In this document: in pieces, positions 15,567-24,966 of the stretch
Layout of the letters: each line of letters starts with the position of its first letter
How positions within the stretch are numbered: position 1 is the stretch's first letter
Origin: Arthrobacter cupressi
GTDB lineage: Bacteria; Actinomycetota; Actinomycetes; Actinomycetales; Micrococcaceae
DNA: 64,000 nt
Reading direction: 5' to 3'
NCBI RefSeq assembly: GCF_900099975.1
Contig: NZ_FNEI01000016.1
Span: 1-64,000 of the forward strand
The notes under the pieces: generated by a model
The model's input: the letters and a program-made list of their open reading frames with translations, nothing else
What the model was told of the DNA's origin: nothing
The model's database searches: none
Position numbers and translations under genes: made by a program

Positions 15567-16817
15567 TTGACTGAGATCCGCCAGCCCACCCCGAGGCGCG
15601 GAACGAATCTGCCACGTATGGGTGATTTCAACCTCACGGTCATTCTGGATGCGATCCGTCGTTCCACCGGCGGGCTCAGCCGGGTGGAACTTGCCCAGAT
15701 CGTCGGCCTGTCCCCGCAGACAATCTCGAACATCTCGCGCCGGCTGCTGGACCAGAACCTGATTGTCGAAGCCGGCAAGGAAGGCAGCGGGCCGGGAAAG
15801 CCCCGCACCATCCTGCGGCTTAACCCGGACGGCATGTACGCGGTCGGCGTGCACCTGGACCCGGCCGTCATCACCTTCGTGGTGCTCGACCTGGTGGGCG
15901 ACGTGGTGAAGCATTCACGGATCGCCACTCCGGCGGGCCCGCCGCCGGTGGTCATCGCCGCCATCGCCGACGAGATCAAGTCCCTCATCAGGGAATCCGG
16001 GGTGGACGCCGGCAGGATCGCAGGACTCGGGGTCGCCGCTCCCGGTCCGATCGACCTTGACGAAGGGGCGGTCGTCGACCCGCCGCTGCTTAGCGGCTGG
16101 CACCGGGTGCACCTGCGCGACGCGCTCGCCGAGGCCACCGGCCTGGAAACCCTGGTGGACAAGGATGTCACCAGCGCCGCCGTCGCCGAGACCTGGGCCG
16201 GAGGTGCCAGCGGGACCGGCAGCTTCATTTTCATGTACATGGGCACCGGCATCGGCTGCGGGATCGTCATGAACGACGAGGTGGTCCGGGGGACCTCGGG
16301 CAATGCCGGCGAAATCGGCCACATCATCGTGGACCCGGGCGGCCCCGCCTGCGATTGCGGTCTCAACGGCTGCGTTAAGTCGTCGGCGATCCCGCAGGTC
16401 CTGGTGTCCGCCGCCGAGGAGCAAGGCGTGATCGACGGCGGCCGCCAAGGCAGCGACGGGCCGGAAGTGCAGGAGAGCTTCGCCCGGCTGTGCGACGCCG
16501 CCGACGCCGGGGACGAGCGTGCCCTGGCCATTATCGACAGGTCGGCGGTGCTCGTGTCCCGCGCGGTCGCCGTCGTGACGAACACGCTGGACGTGGAGCG
16601 CGTGGTCTTCGGCGGGCCGTTCTGGGGCCGCCTGGCCTCCCGCTACTTGGACCTGGTGCCGCCGCTGCTCGCATCCAACAGCGCGGCCAACAGCATCCAT
16701 GGAATCGAGGTCGTGGGAACCGGCGTGGGCGAGGACGTGGGTGCCATCGGCGCGGCATGCCTCGTGCTGGAACACACGCTGGCGCCCCGGGCGCAGCGCC
16801 TCCTGCTGGAAGGCTGA
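15567..16817 (+). CDS. ROK-family transcriptional regulator
   Basis: A 416-aa ROK (repressor/ORF/kinase) protein, likely the sugar-responsive repressor of the ABC importer downstream. Seen: N-terminal winged helix (LSRVELAQIVGLSPQTISNI), then the sugar-kinase-like ROK domain with ATPase motif (MGTGIGCGIV) and the zinc signature GH...CDCGLNGC. Start: TTG 15567 has AGGGG 6 nt upstream and gives the family start TEIRQPTPRRGTNLPRMG; an in-frame ATG at 15549 lacks a ribosome binding site. A 102-nt gap separates it from the binding-protein gene, so both may be one unit or independently transcribed. Confidence 0.9.
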   Translation: MTEIRQPTPRRGTNLPRMGDFNLTVILDAIRRSTGGLSRVELAQIVGLSPQTISNISRRLLDQNLIVEAGKEGSGPGKPRTILRLNPDGMYAVGVHLDPAVITFVVLDLVGDVVKHSRIATPAGPPPVVIAAIADEIKSLIRESGVDAGRIAGLGVAAPGPIDLDEGAVVDPPLLSGWHRVHLRDALAEATGLETLVDKDVTSAAVAETWAGGASGTGSFIFMYMGTGIGCGIVMNDEVVRGTSGNAGEIGHIIVDPGGPACDCGLNGCVKSSAIPQVLVSAAEEQGVIDGGRQGSDGPEVQESFARLCDAADAGDERALAIIDRSAVLVSRAVAVVTNTLDVERVVFGGPFWGRLASRYLDLVPPLLASNSAANSIHGIEVVGTGVGEDVGAIGAACLVLEHTLAPRAQRLLLEG

Positions 16818-16919
16818 CAACCGCCCGCTGCGCCGGACGGCGCATGACTTGTTGAATACCGGAAAATGGCTGGGCCGACTGGAGTGTGGGGGCTGCAGCC
16901 GCATGAAGATCGGAGCGCC

Positions 16920-18317
16920 ATGCCCAGACAAGCCCAGCCCGGACAAGCCCAGCCTAAACGGGCAGCAACCACCCGGGCCCTGACCGGCCTGCTGGCGGCC
17001 GCCGCCCTGCTGCTCCTGCCTGCCTGCTCACCCGCCGCGCCGCAGGGCACGGAAGCCAAGACGCTGAAGGTGGCCTACCAGAAGACCGATTCCTTCACCG
17101 CCCTGGACGATGTCCTGACCGCGGCCAAGGCCGAGTTCGAGGCCGCCAACAGCGGCGTCACCGTCGAGCTGCAGCCCATCCAGGCCAACGATGACGACTA
17201 CGGGACCAAGCTCGCCCTGTCCCACCGTTCCGCCGGAACGGCGCCCGACGTATTCTACGAGGACACCTTCAAGGTCCGCTCCGACGTCGACGCCGGATAC
17301 CTGCTGAAACTGGACGAGCACCTGGCCTCCTGGCCGGACTGGGCAAACTTCACCGAAGCAGCGAAGGCGGCCGGGCGCGCCGACGACGGCGGCATCTACG
17401 CCGTTCCGCTGGGCACCGACACCCGGGCCATCTGGTACAACAAGACCGTGCTGCAGAAGGCCGGCATCGCCGTGCCCTGGCAACCGAAGACCTGGGACGA
17501 CATCCTCGCGGCGGCCCGGAAGATGAAGGCCGCCGATCCCTCGGTGGTGCCGTTCAACATGTACGCGGGCAAAGCCACGGGTGAAGGCACCGTGATGCAG
17601 GGCTTCTACCAGCTCCTGTACGGCACGGGCAGCACGCTCTACGACGAGCAGGAAAAGAAGTGGGTGGTCGGGTCCCGCGGCTTCACCGATTCCCTGCGGT
17701 TCCTGAAGACCCTGTACGACGAGAAACTCGCCGTCACCCCGGCCGAGGCACTGGACGCGAACGTCTGGAAGAAGGTCTTCGGCGAATGGCTGCCCAAGGG
17801 CAAAATGGGCGCCACCGTGGAAGGCTCCTACACGCCGTCGTTCTGGCAGAAGGGCGGCGCCTACGAATGGCCCGGCTACGCCAAGGACATGGGCGTGGCA
17901 ATGTTCCCCACCCAGCACGGGCAGGCGCCCGGCGGGGTGAGCATGTCCGGCGGCTGGACCCTGGCCGTCGGCGCGAAGACGAAGAACCCGGACCTCGCCT
18001 TCAAGTTCCTGTCCACGGCCCTGAACCGCAAGAACGCCCTGGCGTACGACGTCGACAACTCCCAGATCGCGGTGCGCAGCGACGTCGCCGCGGACCCCGC
18101 CTACCAGGCCGCCAACCCCTTCGTAAAGGACGTCTCCGAACTGGTGGAGGTCACGCACTTCCGTCCGGCGACGGCGGACTACCCGCGCATTTCCAGCGCC
18201 GTGCAGGAAGCCACCGAAGCCGTGATCACCGGCAAACAGGGCCCGGCCGAAGCAGCCGCGGCCTATGACGCCGCGGTCCGGAAGCTCGTCGGCGAGGACA
18301 AGGTCATCCAGAAGTGA
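16920..18317 (+). CDS. Sugar ABC transporter substrate-binding lipoprotein (family 1)
   Basis: A 465-aa extracytoplasmic solute-binding lipoprotein, presumably for a carbohydrate. Seen: signal peptide with hydrophobic core (ALTGLLAAAALLLL) and lipobox LPACS, then a family-1 binding fold (AIWYNKTVLQKAGI, VPLGTD, GATVEGSY, MSGGWTLAVG). ATG 16920 has GGAG 5 nt upstream. First gene of a three-gene importer (binding protein, two permeases) after a ROK regulator. Sugar specificity is not readable. Confidence 0.9.
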   Translation: MPRQAQPGQAQPKRAATTRALTGLLAAAALLLLPACSPAAPQGTEAKTLKVAYQKTDSFTALDDVLTAAKAEFEAANSGVTVELQPIQANDDDYGTKLALSHRSAGTAPDVFYEDTFKVRSDVDAGYLLKLDEHLASWPDWANFTEAAKAAGRADDGGIYAVPLGTDTRAIWYNKTVLQKAGIAVPWQPKTWDDILAAARKMKAADPSVVPFNMYAGKATGEGTVMQGFYQLLYGTGSTLYDEQEKKWVVGSRGFTDSLRFLKTLYDEKLAVTPAEALDANVWKKVFGEWLPKGKMGATVEGSYTPSFWQKGGAYEWPGYAKDMGVAMFPTQHGQAPGGVSMSGGWTLAVGAKTKNPDLAFKFLSTALNRKNALAYDVDNSQIAVRSDVAADPAYQAANPFVKDVSELVEVTHFRPATADYPRISSAVQEATEAVITGKQGPAEAAAAYDAAVRKLVGEDKVIQK

Positions 18318-18320
18318 TCC

Positions 18321-19229
18321 ATGCACGTCCCTGAGGCCACTCCAGGGAGGCTGTCCCGTGCGCGCCGCAGGCACCTGTTCCGGCTGCTGCCTGTCCTTCC
18401 CTCGGTCCTCCTCCTCGGCCTCTTCCTGCTGGCGCCGGTGGCATGGTCCTTCTATGCCTCCTTCACCGATGTGGCCCTGAGCGGCAAGGCGGCCCGCGAG
18501 CCGTCGTGGCTCGGGCTCGACAACTACGCCCGGATGGTCAGCGAACCGGGGTTCCCGCTCGCGCTCTGGCTCACCGTCGTGTTCGTGGGGGCCTCCGCCA
18601 TCGTCGGCCAGAACGCGCTTGGTTTGGCCCTTGCCCTTCTGATGGCCCGGGGAAACCGGGCGCTCGCCCGCACGGTGGGGACCGCCGTCGTCGCCGCCTG
18701 GGTGCTGCCGGAGATCGTGGCGGCCTTCGCCGCCTATGCATACTTCAGCCGTGACGGCACGCTCAACCAGCTGCTGGGCGTCGCCGGCGCGCAGGGGACG
18801 GACTGGCTGTACGCGTTCCCGATGGCCGCCGTCGTCCTGGCGAACACCTGGCGCGGGACGGCCTTCTCGATGCTGGTCTACCGCGCGGCGCTCGCCGAAG
18901 TGCCGGGCGAGATCCAGGAAGCGGCGCTGATGGACGGCGCCGGCGGGTGGCAGCGGCTGCGGCTGATCACCTTGCCGATGATCCGCAACAGCATCGCGAG
19001 CAATCTCATGCTCATCACCCTGCAGACGCTTGCCGTGTTCACCCTCGTCTGGGTCATGACCGCAGGCGGCCCGGCCGGGGCGAGCACCACCCTGCCGGTG
19101 CTCGCCTACCAGGAGGCGTTCAAGTTCGGCGACATCGGCTACGGCACCGCAATCGCCTCGGTGCTGGTCCTGATCGGCATGGTCTTCGGGCTCGCCTACG
19201 TCCGGCTGCTCCGCGGGGCGGCACGGTGA
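18321..19229 (+). CDS. Carbohydrate ABC transporter permease (MalF type)
   Basis: A 302-aa inner-membrane permease with about six hydrophobic segments, beginning with LPVLPSVLLLGLFLLAPVAW. The EAA loop, which contacts the ATPase, is clear (EAALMDGAGGWQRLRLITLP). It starts 3 nt after the binding-protein stop and overlaps the next permease by 4 nt, so the three genes are one operon. Confidence 0.9.
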   Translation: MHVPEATPGRLSRARRRHLFRLLPVLPSVLLLGLFLLAPVAWSFYASFTDVALSGKAAREPSWLGLDNYARMVSEPGFPLALWLTVVFVGASAIVGQNALGLALALLMARGNRALARTVGTAVVAAWVLPEIVAAFAAYAYFSRDGTLNQLLGVAGAQGTDWLYAFPMAAVVLANTWRGTAFSMLVYRAALAEVPGEIQEAALMDGAGGWQRLRLITLPMIRNSIASNLMLITLQTLAVFTLVWVMTAGGPAGASTTLPVLAYQEAFKFGDIGYGTAIASVLVLIGMVFGLAYVRLLRGAAR

Positions 19230-20110
19230 GCCCGTCACCGCGTGCGCGGACCACCGCACGCAAAGGGACGACGGCGGCCCCGCTGCCGGGCGGACGCCGC
19301 ACGGTGCGCTGGGCTACCAACGCCGCGCTCGCCGTCGTCGGTGTCAGCTTCCTGTTGCCGCTGCTGTGGCTTGTTTTCGCATCCCTCGACGCCGAGGCGG
19401 GGCACGCCACCCGGGTGCCCCGGCAGCTTTCGCTGGCGAACTTCGCCGCGGTCCTGACCCCCGAGCTGCTGTTCGTGCCCCTGTTCAACAGCTTCCTGCT
19501 CGCCGCCGGCACGGCAGCCGTGACCCTCCTCGCGGCGGTGCTGGCCGCGTACCCGCTGTCCCGGCACCCTTCGCGCTTCACCCGGCCGTTCATGTACTCG
19601 GTGCTGTTCGGCACGTCGCTGCCGGTTACCGCGATCATGGTCCCGGTGTACGGGCTGTTCGTCCAGCTGAACTTCCTGGATTCCGTTCCCGCCACCATCT
19701 TCTTCATGGCCACCACCACGCTGCCGATGGCGATCTGGATGACCAGGAACTTCATGGACTCGGTCCCGCGCGAGGTGGAGGAAGCAGCCTGGATGGACGG
19801 GGCCTCCGGCATGGCGGCCCTGCGCACCGTGGTGCTTCCGCTGATGCGCCGGGGCCTGGGGGTGGTGTTCATCTTCGTGTTCATCCAGGCCTGGGGAAAC
19901 TTCTTCGTCCCGTTCATCCTGCTGCTGTCCCCGTCCAAGCAGCCGGCGGCCGTGTCCATCTTCAGCTTCTTCGGCCAGCACGGCGCCATTGCCTACGGCG
20001 AACTGGCCGCCTTCTCCATCCTCTATTCGCTGCCCGTCCTGGTGCTGTACACGGTCATGTCCCGCGGCTCCGGCCACGGCTTCGCGATGTCCGGCGCGAT
20101 GAAAGGCTGA
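19226..20110 (+). CDS. Carbohydrate ABC transporter permease (MalG type)
   Basis: A 294-aa permease, partner of the preceding one. EAA loop EEAAWMDGASGMAALRTVVL, six hydrophobic segments, and the MalG-type segment ATTTLPMAIWMTRNF. The start is GTG 19226, overlapping the previous TGA (GTGA). No ATP-binding subunit follows, so the importer probably uses a shared MsiK-like ATPase encoded elsewhere, as is common in actinobacteria. It converges with the phosphoesterase gene with 14 nt between stops. Confidence 0.9.
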   Translation: MSPSPRARTTARKGTTAAPLPGGRRTVRWATNAALAVVGVSFLLPLLWLVFASLDAEAGHATRVPRQLSLANFAAVLTPELLFVPLFNSFLLAAGTAAVTLLAAVLAAYPLSRHPSRFTRPFMYSVLFGTSLPVTAIMVPVYGLFVQLNFLDSVPATIFFMATTTLPMAIWMTRNFMDSVPREVEEAAWMDGASGMAALRTVVLPLMRRGLGVVFIFVFIQAWGNFFVPFILLLSPSKQPAAVSIFSFFGQHGAIAYGELAAFSILYSLPVLVLYTVMSRGSGHGFAMSGAMKG

Positions 20111-20124
20111 CTATGCGATCCGGC

Positions 20125-22071
20125 CTACGGAACTGTGGCCTGCAGGTTGTCCAGCAGCACCGTCACCGGGGCGTTGGTAGCGGAGCCGGAGAGGTAGCTT
20201 GTGAAGCCGACGGCGCCCGGTCCCTGGAGCGCCGCCGACGTATCCGTGGCGCTGCGCTGCCACGTTGCTGGTTCCGGGGTGCCGGTTTCCCAGACCCGGG
20301 CCCGGACAGTCGTTGTGCCTGTACCCGTGACCTGGAGCCGCACCGAGAGTTTGTCACCCACCGCGTAGTTCACGCCCGCCACGGCAACCGAGGCCTGGAT
20401 GGTGGTTTCCGCACCGGTCGAGTTGGTGCGGACCAGGGACAGGTTCACGGCGCCCGAGGCAGCGACGACCACCTTGCAGCGGTATTCCCCGGCGCCGGCG
20501 ATCCTGCGGCCGATTACGGAGAGGTACAGCCCGGAGCCGCTGGCAGGCTTGTCGCTGGCGGCTTCCAGGTACAGCTCCGTCGCAGCGGAGGACACCGAAG
20601 GCAGGTAGGCGTAGTTGCCGTTCCCGGCCGCGGGCAAGCGCAGCCGTCCCGTGCCGGCGGCGACGGAGTAGTTCGCGGTGTTTCCCGTCGTCGCCCAGGC
20701 GCCGCCGGTGTCGGCGGTGCCGAGGCTGTTGCTGACGGTCCTGCCGAAGGCGTCCGCCGCGAGGATCCCCGGCGCGGTGACGGTGACCCCCTGGCTGGTG
20801 GCCGCCGTCGCGCCGTCATTATCGGTGACCGTGAGGCTCACCGTACGGCTGCCGGCCGAGGCGTAGGTCTTAGTGGCGGGCTGGGCGGTGGAGGACGTCC
20901 CGTCACCGAAGTCCCACAGGTAACCCGTGATGCTGCCATCGGGATCCTGGGAGGCGGCGCCGTCGAAAGTACAGGTGAGTCCCGTGCAGTTGCTGGTGAA
21001 GGATGCCTGCGGCGGGGTGTTGCTCCCCGCCGGAGCAATGCTGAAGGAGTCGGTGAAGCTGCCGTCCGTGGCGAGGAAGCCGGCCGTAAGGGTGGTGGCC
21101 GTGAACTGCAAATCCAGCAGGCCGTGGCTGGGGTTCGAGTTCAGCCCCGACCAGGCAGCGAAGTACGGCGCTTCCGGATCGGCCGGGTTGACGTCGCGCA
21201 AGGCCACGCCGCCGGTGCCCAGGGTCGTGAAGACCGTGCCTGCGCCCTTGGCCAGGGAGTTGTCGGCATCGCGTACGCAGGCCGGGTTGTAGACATCGGT
21301 GGCGATCCCGGTGCAGCCCGCGGCCGTGGCGAGTTGCTTGGAGCGCTGGTATATGTGCTCATGGCCGTTCAGGACCAGGTCCACCTTCTTGGTGAGCAGC
21401 AGGTTGGCGATGGCTTCGCCGGAGGCGCAGGCGTACTGTCCCACGGACAGGCAGGGGGTGTGCATGTTCACCACCACCCAGGGAATGCCGGAGGCCCGGG
21501 CGGAATCGACGGCGTTGGACGTCCAGGTGTAGTTGCTGCTCCCGGGCGAGTAGTTGAGGTTGCCCGCCTCGAAGGGGATGCCGGGGGAGATGACGATGAA
21601 GCGGGCCAGCGGGTTCTCTTCGGGGACGTCAACGTAGTACTGGCGGCCGTAGGTGCCCACGACGCCGGGAAGCTGGTTGGGCAGGCAGGCGGAGAAATTG
21701 TTGATGTAGCCGTTCTGCCCGTTGCTTTCGTGGTTCCCGGCCACCAGTTCGAAGGGGAACCCCGCGCCCGTGCGCGTGGTGACGAAGTCGCACCAGACCT
21801 GCTCCGGGGTGCCAGTGGCGTAGGAAAGGTCGCCCAATGCGAAATGCAGGTCCGGCTGGACTGTGCCGATCCGGGAGAGCACGCCTGCGGCGGCACTGGA
21901 ACCGGAGTAGTCCCCGGCGGCCGTGACGTGGAGCTGGCCCGGCACCGCGGGTACCACGCCCTGGAGGTTGCCGGTCAGGCCGGTCAACGCCTGCGGCGCA
22001 GTCGGTGGGACGCTGCCTAACATCAGGATGACGCCGGCCGCAGCCGCTGCCAGGATCCGTGCAGGTCTCAT
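20125..22071 (-). CDS. Secreted metallophosphoesterase with PKD domain
   Basis: A 648-aa exported protein. Order: signal peptide (MRPARILAAAAAGVILMLGS...), calcineurin-like phosphoesterase domain (AAGDYSG, ALGDLSYATG, VAGNHESNG and VLNGHEHIYQRS give the dinuclear-metal ligands), a PKD domain (about residues 360-440; YLWDFGDGTSS), and a C-terminal lectin-like/LamG-like beta domain. The layout resembles purple-acid-phosphatase-type cell-surface enzymes; the PKD and lectin-like modules suggest polysaccharide or wall attachment. AAGGAG precedes ATG 22071. Substrate unknown; phosphate scavenging is a guess. Confidence 0.85.
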   Translation of the reverse strand: MRPARILAAAAAGVILMLGSVPPTAPQALTGLTGNLQGVVPAVPGQLHVTAAGDYSGSSAAAGVLSRIGTVQPDLHFALGDLSYATGTPEQVWCDFVTTRTGAGFPFELVAGNHESNGQNGYINNFSACLPNQLPGVVGTYGRQYYVDVPEENPLARFIVISPGIPFEAGNLNYSPGSSNYTWTSNAVDSARASGIPWVVVNMHTPCLSVGQYACASGEAIANLLLTKKVDLVLNGHEHIYQRSKQLATAAGCTGIATDVYNPACVRDADNSLAKGAGTVFTTLGTGGVALRDVNPADPEAPYFAAWSGLNSNPSHGLLDLQFTATTLTAGFLATDGSFTDSFSIAPAGSNTPPQASFTSNCTGLTCTFDGAASQDPDGSITGYLWDFGDGTSSTAQPATKTYASAGSRTVSLTVTDNDGATAATSQGVTVTAPGILAADAFGRTVSNSLGTADTGGAWATTGNTANYSVAAGTGRLRLPAAGNGNYAYLPSVSSAATELYLEAASDKPASGSGLYLSVIGRRIAGAGEYRCKVVVAASGAVNLSLVRTNSTGAETTIQASVAVAGVNYAVGDKLSVRLQVTGTGTTTVRARVWETGTPEPATWQRSATDTSAALQGPGAVGFTSYLSGSATNAPVTVLLDNLQATVP

Positions 22072-22217
22072 CGCGCACTCCTTCGGCCCGCTGTTCCGGA
22101 CGGCGTGGTCCGGCGCCAAGGCCCTGGAGGGGCGATGCCATCACGGAAGTCCGGGGCGGCGGACGTACCGTGGCGTGAGACCGCACGAGGCGTTTGTGGC
22201 GGCAGTGCCGCCGGTAT

Positions 22218-22451
22218 TCAGTCGATGTCCTCCACGATTGTCCCGAAGGGGAGGTTCTCGTCGAGGTGGGCCTGGTGGCCGGTAGGTCCGGGGTTGTAGG
22301 AGATCCGGACGCCGTGGAGCCGGTCCGCGGCTGATTGCATCAGAACAGGGCGGATCGTCTGGACGACCCTCTCGCTCTTGCCTTCAAGATACGCCTGGTA
22401 ACTGTCTGGGAGCTCAATCATGGCTAAAGGATAGCCCTGCGGCCCGTTCAT
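22218..22451 (-). CDS. Small conserved actinobacterial protein of unknown function
   Basis: A 77-aa protein, or 67 aa if it starts at the internal ATG 22421 ([15 protein letters not shown]). The longer start has GGAG 8 nt upstream. The body ([30 protein letters not shown]) is acidic and soluble with no recognised domain or membrane segment. The phosphoesterase starts 147 nt downstream on the same strand, but nothing links them functionally. Between them only a short GGCGGCAGTGCCGCC hairpin is visible. Confidence 0.55.
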   Translation of the reverse strand: MNGPQGYPLAMIELPDSYQAYLEGKSERVVQTIRPVLMQSAADRLHGVRISYNPGPTGHQAHLDENLPFGTIVEDID

Positions 22452-22585
22452 GGGGAGGTCTCCCCATTGCCGCTTCGGGCCAGGACGGCTTGGCTGTTAA
22501 GGCCGGTCTCCAGCCCGCCCGCGGCCGGGAGCGCCGGGCCGCCCGGCTGTCATCCGGACGGGAAATCCAGGGGAGGGGACCACGG

Positions 22586-23593
22586 GTGCTTCAGAACACC
22601 GCCACCGTCAGCATTGAGGCGAACGAGATGGCCCGGGCCCAGCAGTTGGTGGCCGCCATTTCGCGGCGTTTCGAAGCCCAGGTAGTGGGCCAGGCCAGGC
22701 TGCGGGAGACCCTCCTGATCGCCCTGCTGACCGGTGGACATGTCCTGCTGGAGAGCGTTCCGGGACTGGCCAAGACCACCGCGGCGCAGGCCATCGCGGA
22801 GTCCGTCAGCGCCGACTTCCGGCGCATCCAGTGCACCCCGGACCTGCTTCCGAGCGACATCGCCGGCACCCAGATCTACGACGCCGCCCAGGGCACCTTC
22901 GTCACGCAGGTCGGCCCCGTCCACGCCAACATCGTGCTCCTCGACGAAATCAACCGCTCCAGCGCCAAGACCCAGAGCGCCATGCTCGAAGCCATGCAGG
23001 AACGCCAGACGTCCATCGGCGGGCAGAGCCACCCCCTGCCGTCTCCGTTCCTTGTCCTGGCCACCCAGAACCCGATCGAGCAGGAAGGCACCTACCGCCT
23101 GCCCGAAGCCCAGATGGACCGCTTCATGCTCAAGGACGTCCTCGACTACCCGGACCCGGCCGAGGAAGCGGAAATCATCCGGAGGATCGACGCCGGGATT
23201 TACAGCGCGACCCGGAAACCACCCGCAGCGGCTTCCCTGGCCGCCGTGGTGGAGGCACAGGAACTGGTGGGCAGGATCTACATCGACCCCGCGATCGTGC
23301 GCTACATCGTGGGGATCGCCTATGTGACGCGGAACGCCGCGCAGTATCTGGAACCGCGGTTGGCTTCACTGGTGGAATTCGGCGCGAGCCCGCGGGCCAG
23401 CATCGCCTTCAGCCAAGCCGCCCGTGCCCTGGCGCTGCTCAACGGGCGGGGCCACGTGATCCCGGAAGACGTGAAGAACCTCGCCCACCGGGTGCTGCGC
23501 CATCGCGTGGTTCTGGGCTTTGACGCTGTCGTGGAAAACATCCCGGTGGAAACAGTCATCGACGCCGTGCTCGCCTCGGTGCAGACCCCCTGA
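22586..23593 (+). CDS. MoxR-family AAA+ ATPase
   Basis: A 335-aa AAA+ chaperone-like ATPase. Seen: Walker A variant [14 protein letters not shown], Walker [12 protein letters not shown], sensor-type [18 protein letters not shown] and DRF. First of six overlapping or adjacent genes ending with two VWA proteins; MoxR ATPases act with VWA-domain partners in maturation or metal insertion of other proteins. Start GTG 22586 with GGGGAGGGG 8 nt upstream. The client in this organism is not evident. Confidence 0.9.
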   Translation: MLQNTATVSIEANEMARAQQLVAAISRRFEAQVVGQARLRETLLIALLTGGHVLLESVPGLAKTTAAQAIAESVSADFRRIQCTPDLLPSDIAGTQIYDAAQGTFVTQVGPVHANIVLLDEINRSSAKTQSAMLEAMQERQTSIGGQSHPLPSPFLVLATQNPIEQEGTYRLPEAQMDRFMLKDVLDYPDPAEEAEIIRRIDAGIYSATRKPPAAASLAAVVEAQELVGRIYIDPAIVRYIVGIAYVTRNAAQYLEPRLASLVEFGASPRASIAFSQAARALALLNGRGHVIPEDVKNLAHRVLRHRVVLGFDAVVENIPVETVIDAVLASVQTP

Positions 23594-23600
23594 AACGCCC

Positions 23601-24512
23601 GTGGCCAGCCTTCTCACACGCGTGCAGTCGAAGATGTTCATCTTCGCGCACCGCAAGACCCTCGGCCTGCTCGACGGCGAATACGGCTCCGTTTTCAAGG
23701 GCCGGAGCCTGGACTTCGACGAACTCCGTGCCTACACGCCCGGGGACGAGGTCCGCGACATCGACTGGAAAGCGACCGCCCGGCACGGGGCGCCCCTCGT
23801 GAAGCGCTACGTCGCCGTGCGGCGGCAGACCGTGCTGCTGGTGGCGGACACCGGACGGAACATGGCGGCGCTCGCGGCCTCGGGGGAATGCAAACGCGAC
23901 ATCGCCGTCCAGGTCCTTGGTGTGCTCGGCTACCTCGCGCACCGGCACGGCGACGTAGTGGGGCTCGTGCACGGCGACGCCGCAGGATCCCGCTCCGTGC
24001 CGGCCCGCAGCGGCGAAGACCACCTCGAAAGGCTCCTGCAGGACGTTCACCGCGGCACCGTCCTTGATGGCGGCCCCAGCAGTATCGAACACCAGTTCGA
24101 CTATGTGCTGCGCAACTTCACGCGGCGGATGCTGCTGGTGGTGGTCGCCGACGAAGTGCTGCCCGACGCCGCCATGGAACTGCAACTGCGCCGCCTCCAG
24201 GCCCGGCACGAGGTCCTCTGGTTCACCGTCCACGACACCGAACTGGCAAATCGCGCGGATGCCGACGCCGTCGAGGTGGCAGACGGCTCGGGCATCCCGG
24301 AGGCCGTCTCCGCCGACCCAGCGGTCCGTGCCGCCTACCGGCAGGCGATGCTTGAACGCGAACACCGCCGGCAGGAACTCTTCCGGCGTCTCGGGATCGC
24401 CGAAGGCGGGGCGGGCAGCAGTGCACAGGTGCTGCCTGAGCTGTTCGCGCTGCTGGCACGCCACAGGTCCCGGCGCAGGGCAGCTTCCAGGGGGCAACGG
24501 CATGCGGGATGA
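23601..24512 (+). CDS. DUF58 domain protein
   Basis: A 303-aa DUF58 protein, the usual partner of MoxR. Seen: the signature GRSLDFDELRAYTPGDEVRDIDW, then a VWA-like fold segment (TVLLVADTGRNMAALA) in which the metal-ion-dependent site is altered (DTGRN rather than DxSxS). Start GTG 23601, 7 nt after the moxR stop. Cytoplasmic, no membrane segments seen. Confidence 0.85.
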   Translation: MASLLTRVQSKMFIFAHRKTLGLLDGEYGSVFKGRSLDFDELRAYTPGDEVRDIDWKATARHGAPLVKRYVAVRRQTVLLVADTGRNMAALAASGECKRDIAVQVLGVLGYLAHRHGDVVGLVHGDAAGSRSVPARSGEDHLERLLQDVHRGTVLDGGPSSIEHQFDYVLRNFTRRMLLVVVADEVLPDAAMELQLRRLQARHEVLWFTVHDTELANRADADAVEVADGSGIPEAVSADPAVRAAYRQAMLEREHRRQELFRRLGIAEGGAGSSAQVLPELFALLARHRSRRRAASRGQRHAG

Positions 24513-24966
24513 CGCCGGCTTCTATGCGCCGCTGCACTACGGCGCGCAGTGGATGTGGCTGGGCATTCTGCTGCTCGTGCTGCTGGCCGCAACCTTGGCA
24601 TGGTTGTTCCGCCCGGCCCGGAAAGCACGACCGGCAGCCAAGCCGGCGGGACAGACGCCGGAGCTGTCCGTCCTCCGGGCGCGCTACCTGGCAGCCATCG
24701 ATGCCGTCACCGCCGACGCCGCCTCCGGCCGCCTCCCGCACCGCGAGGCCCACCAGCGGCTCAGCCTGCTCCTGCGCGGCTTCGCCGGGGAGGTGCGCGG
24801 CATCCCGGCAACGCACATGACTGCCCAGGAACTCCGTGCCCACGGCCTCGGCACGCTCGCCGAGGCCGTTGCCGCCCTGTACCCGGCCCAATTCGCCGCC
24901 GCCATGCCCGCCGCCGTGGAAGACTCCGCCGCGTTTGCCCGCCAGGCGGTGCGCACATGGAACTGA
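24502..24966 (+). CDS. Small membrane protein of the MoxR/VWA operon (DUF4381-like)
   Basis: A 154-aa protein with one N-terminal membrane helix (WLGILLLVLLAATLAWLF) and a helical cytoplasmic tail (REAHQRLSLLLRGFAGEVRGI). Length, place between DUF58 and VWA genes, and topology match DUF4381-type proteins of bat-like operons. It overlaps the DUF58 gene by 11 nt and the next by 10 nt, so translation is coupled. Function unknown; a membrane anchor for the complex is plausible. Confidence 0.7.
   Translation: MRDDAGFYAPLHYGAQWMWLGILLLVLLAATLAWLFRPARKARPAAKPAGQTPELSVLRARYLAAIDAVTADAASGRLPHREAHQRLSLLLRGFAGEVRGIPATHMTAQELRAHGLGTLAEAVAALYPAQFAAAMPAAVEDSAAFARQAVRTWN

Noticed and set aside
17028..19259. 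Long minus-strand open frame (743 codons) opposite the sugar ABC genes
   Set aside because: It lies opposite three well-supported genes with domain motifs; high-GC codon bias opens antisense frames. No domain or ribosome binding site supports it.
22440..22465. Palindrome GGGGAGACCTCCCC as a terminator or operator
   Set aside because: No T tract follows, and half of it serves as the ribosome binding site of the small gene at 22451.
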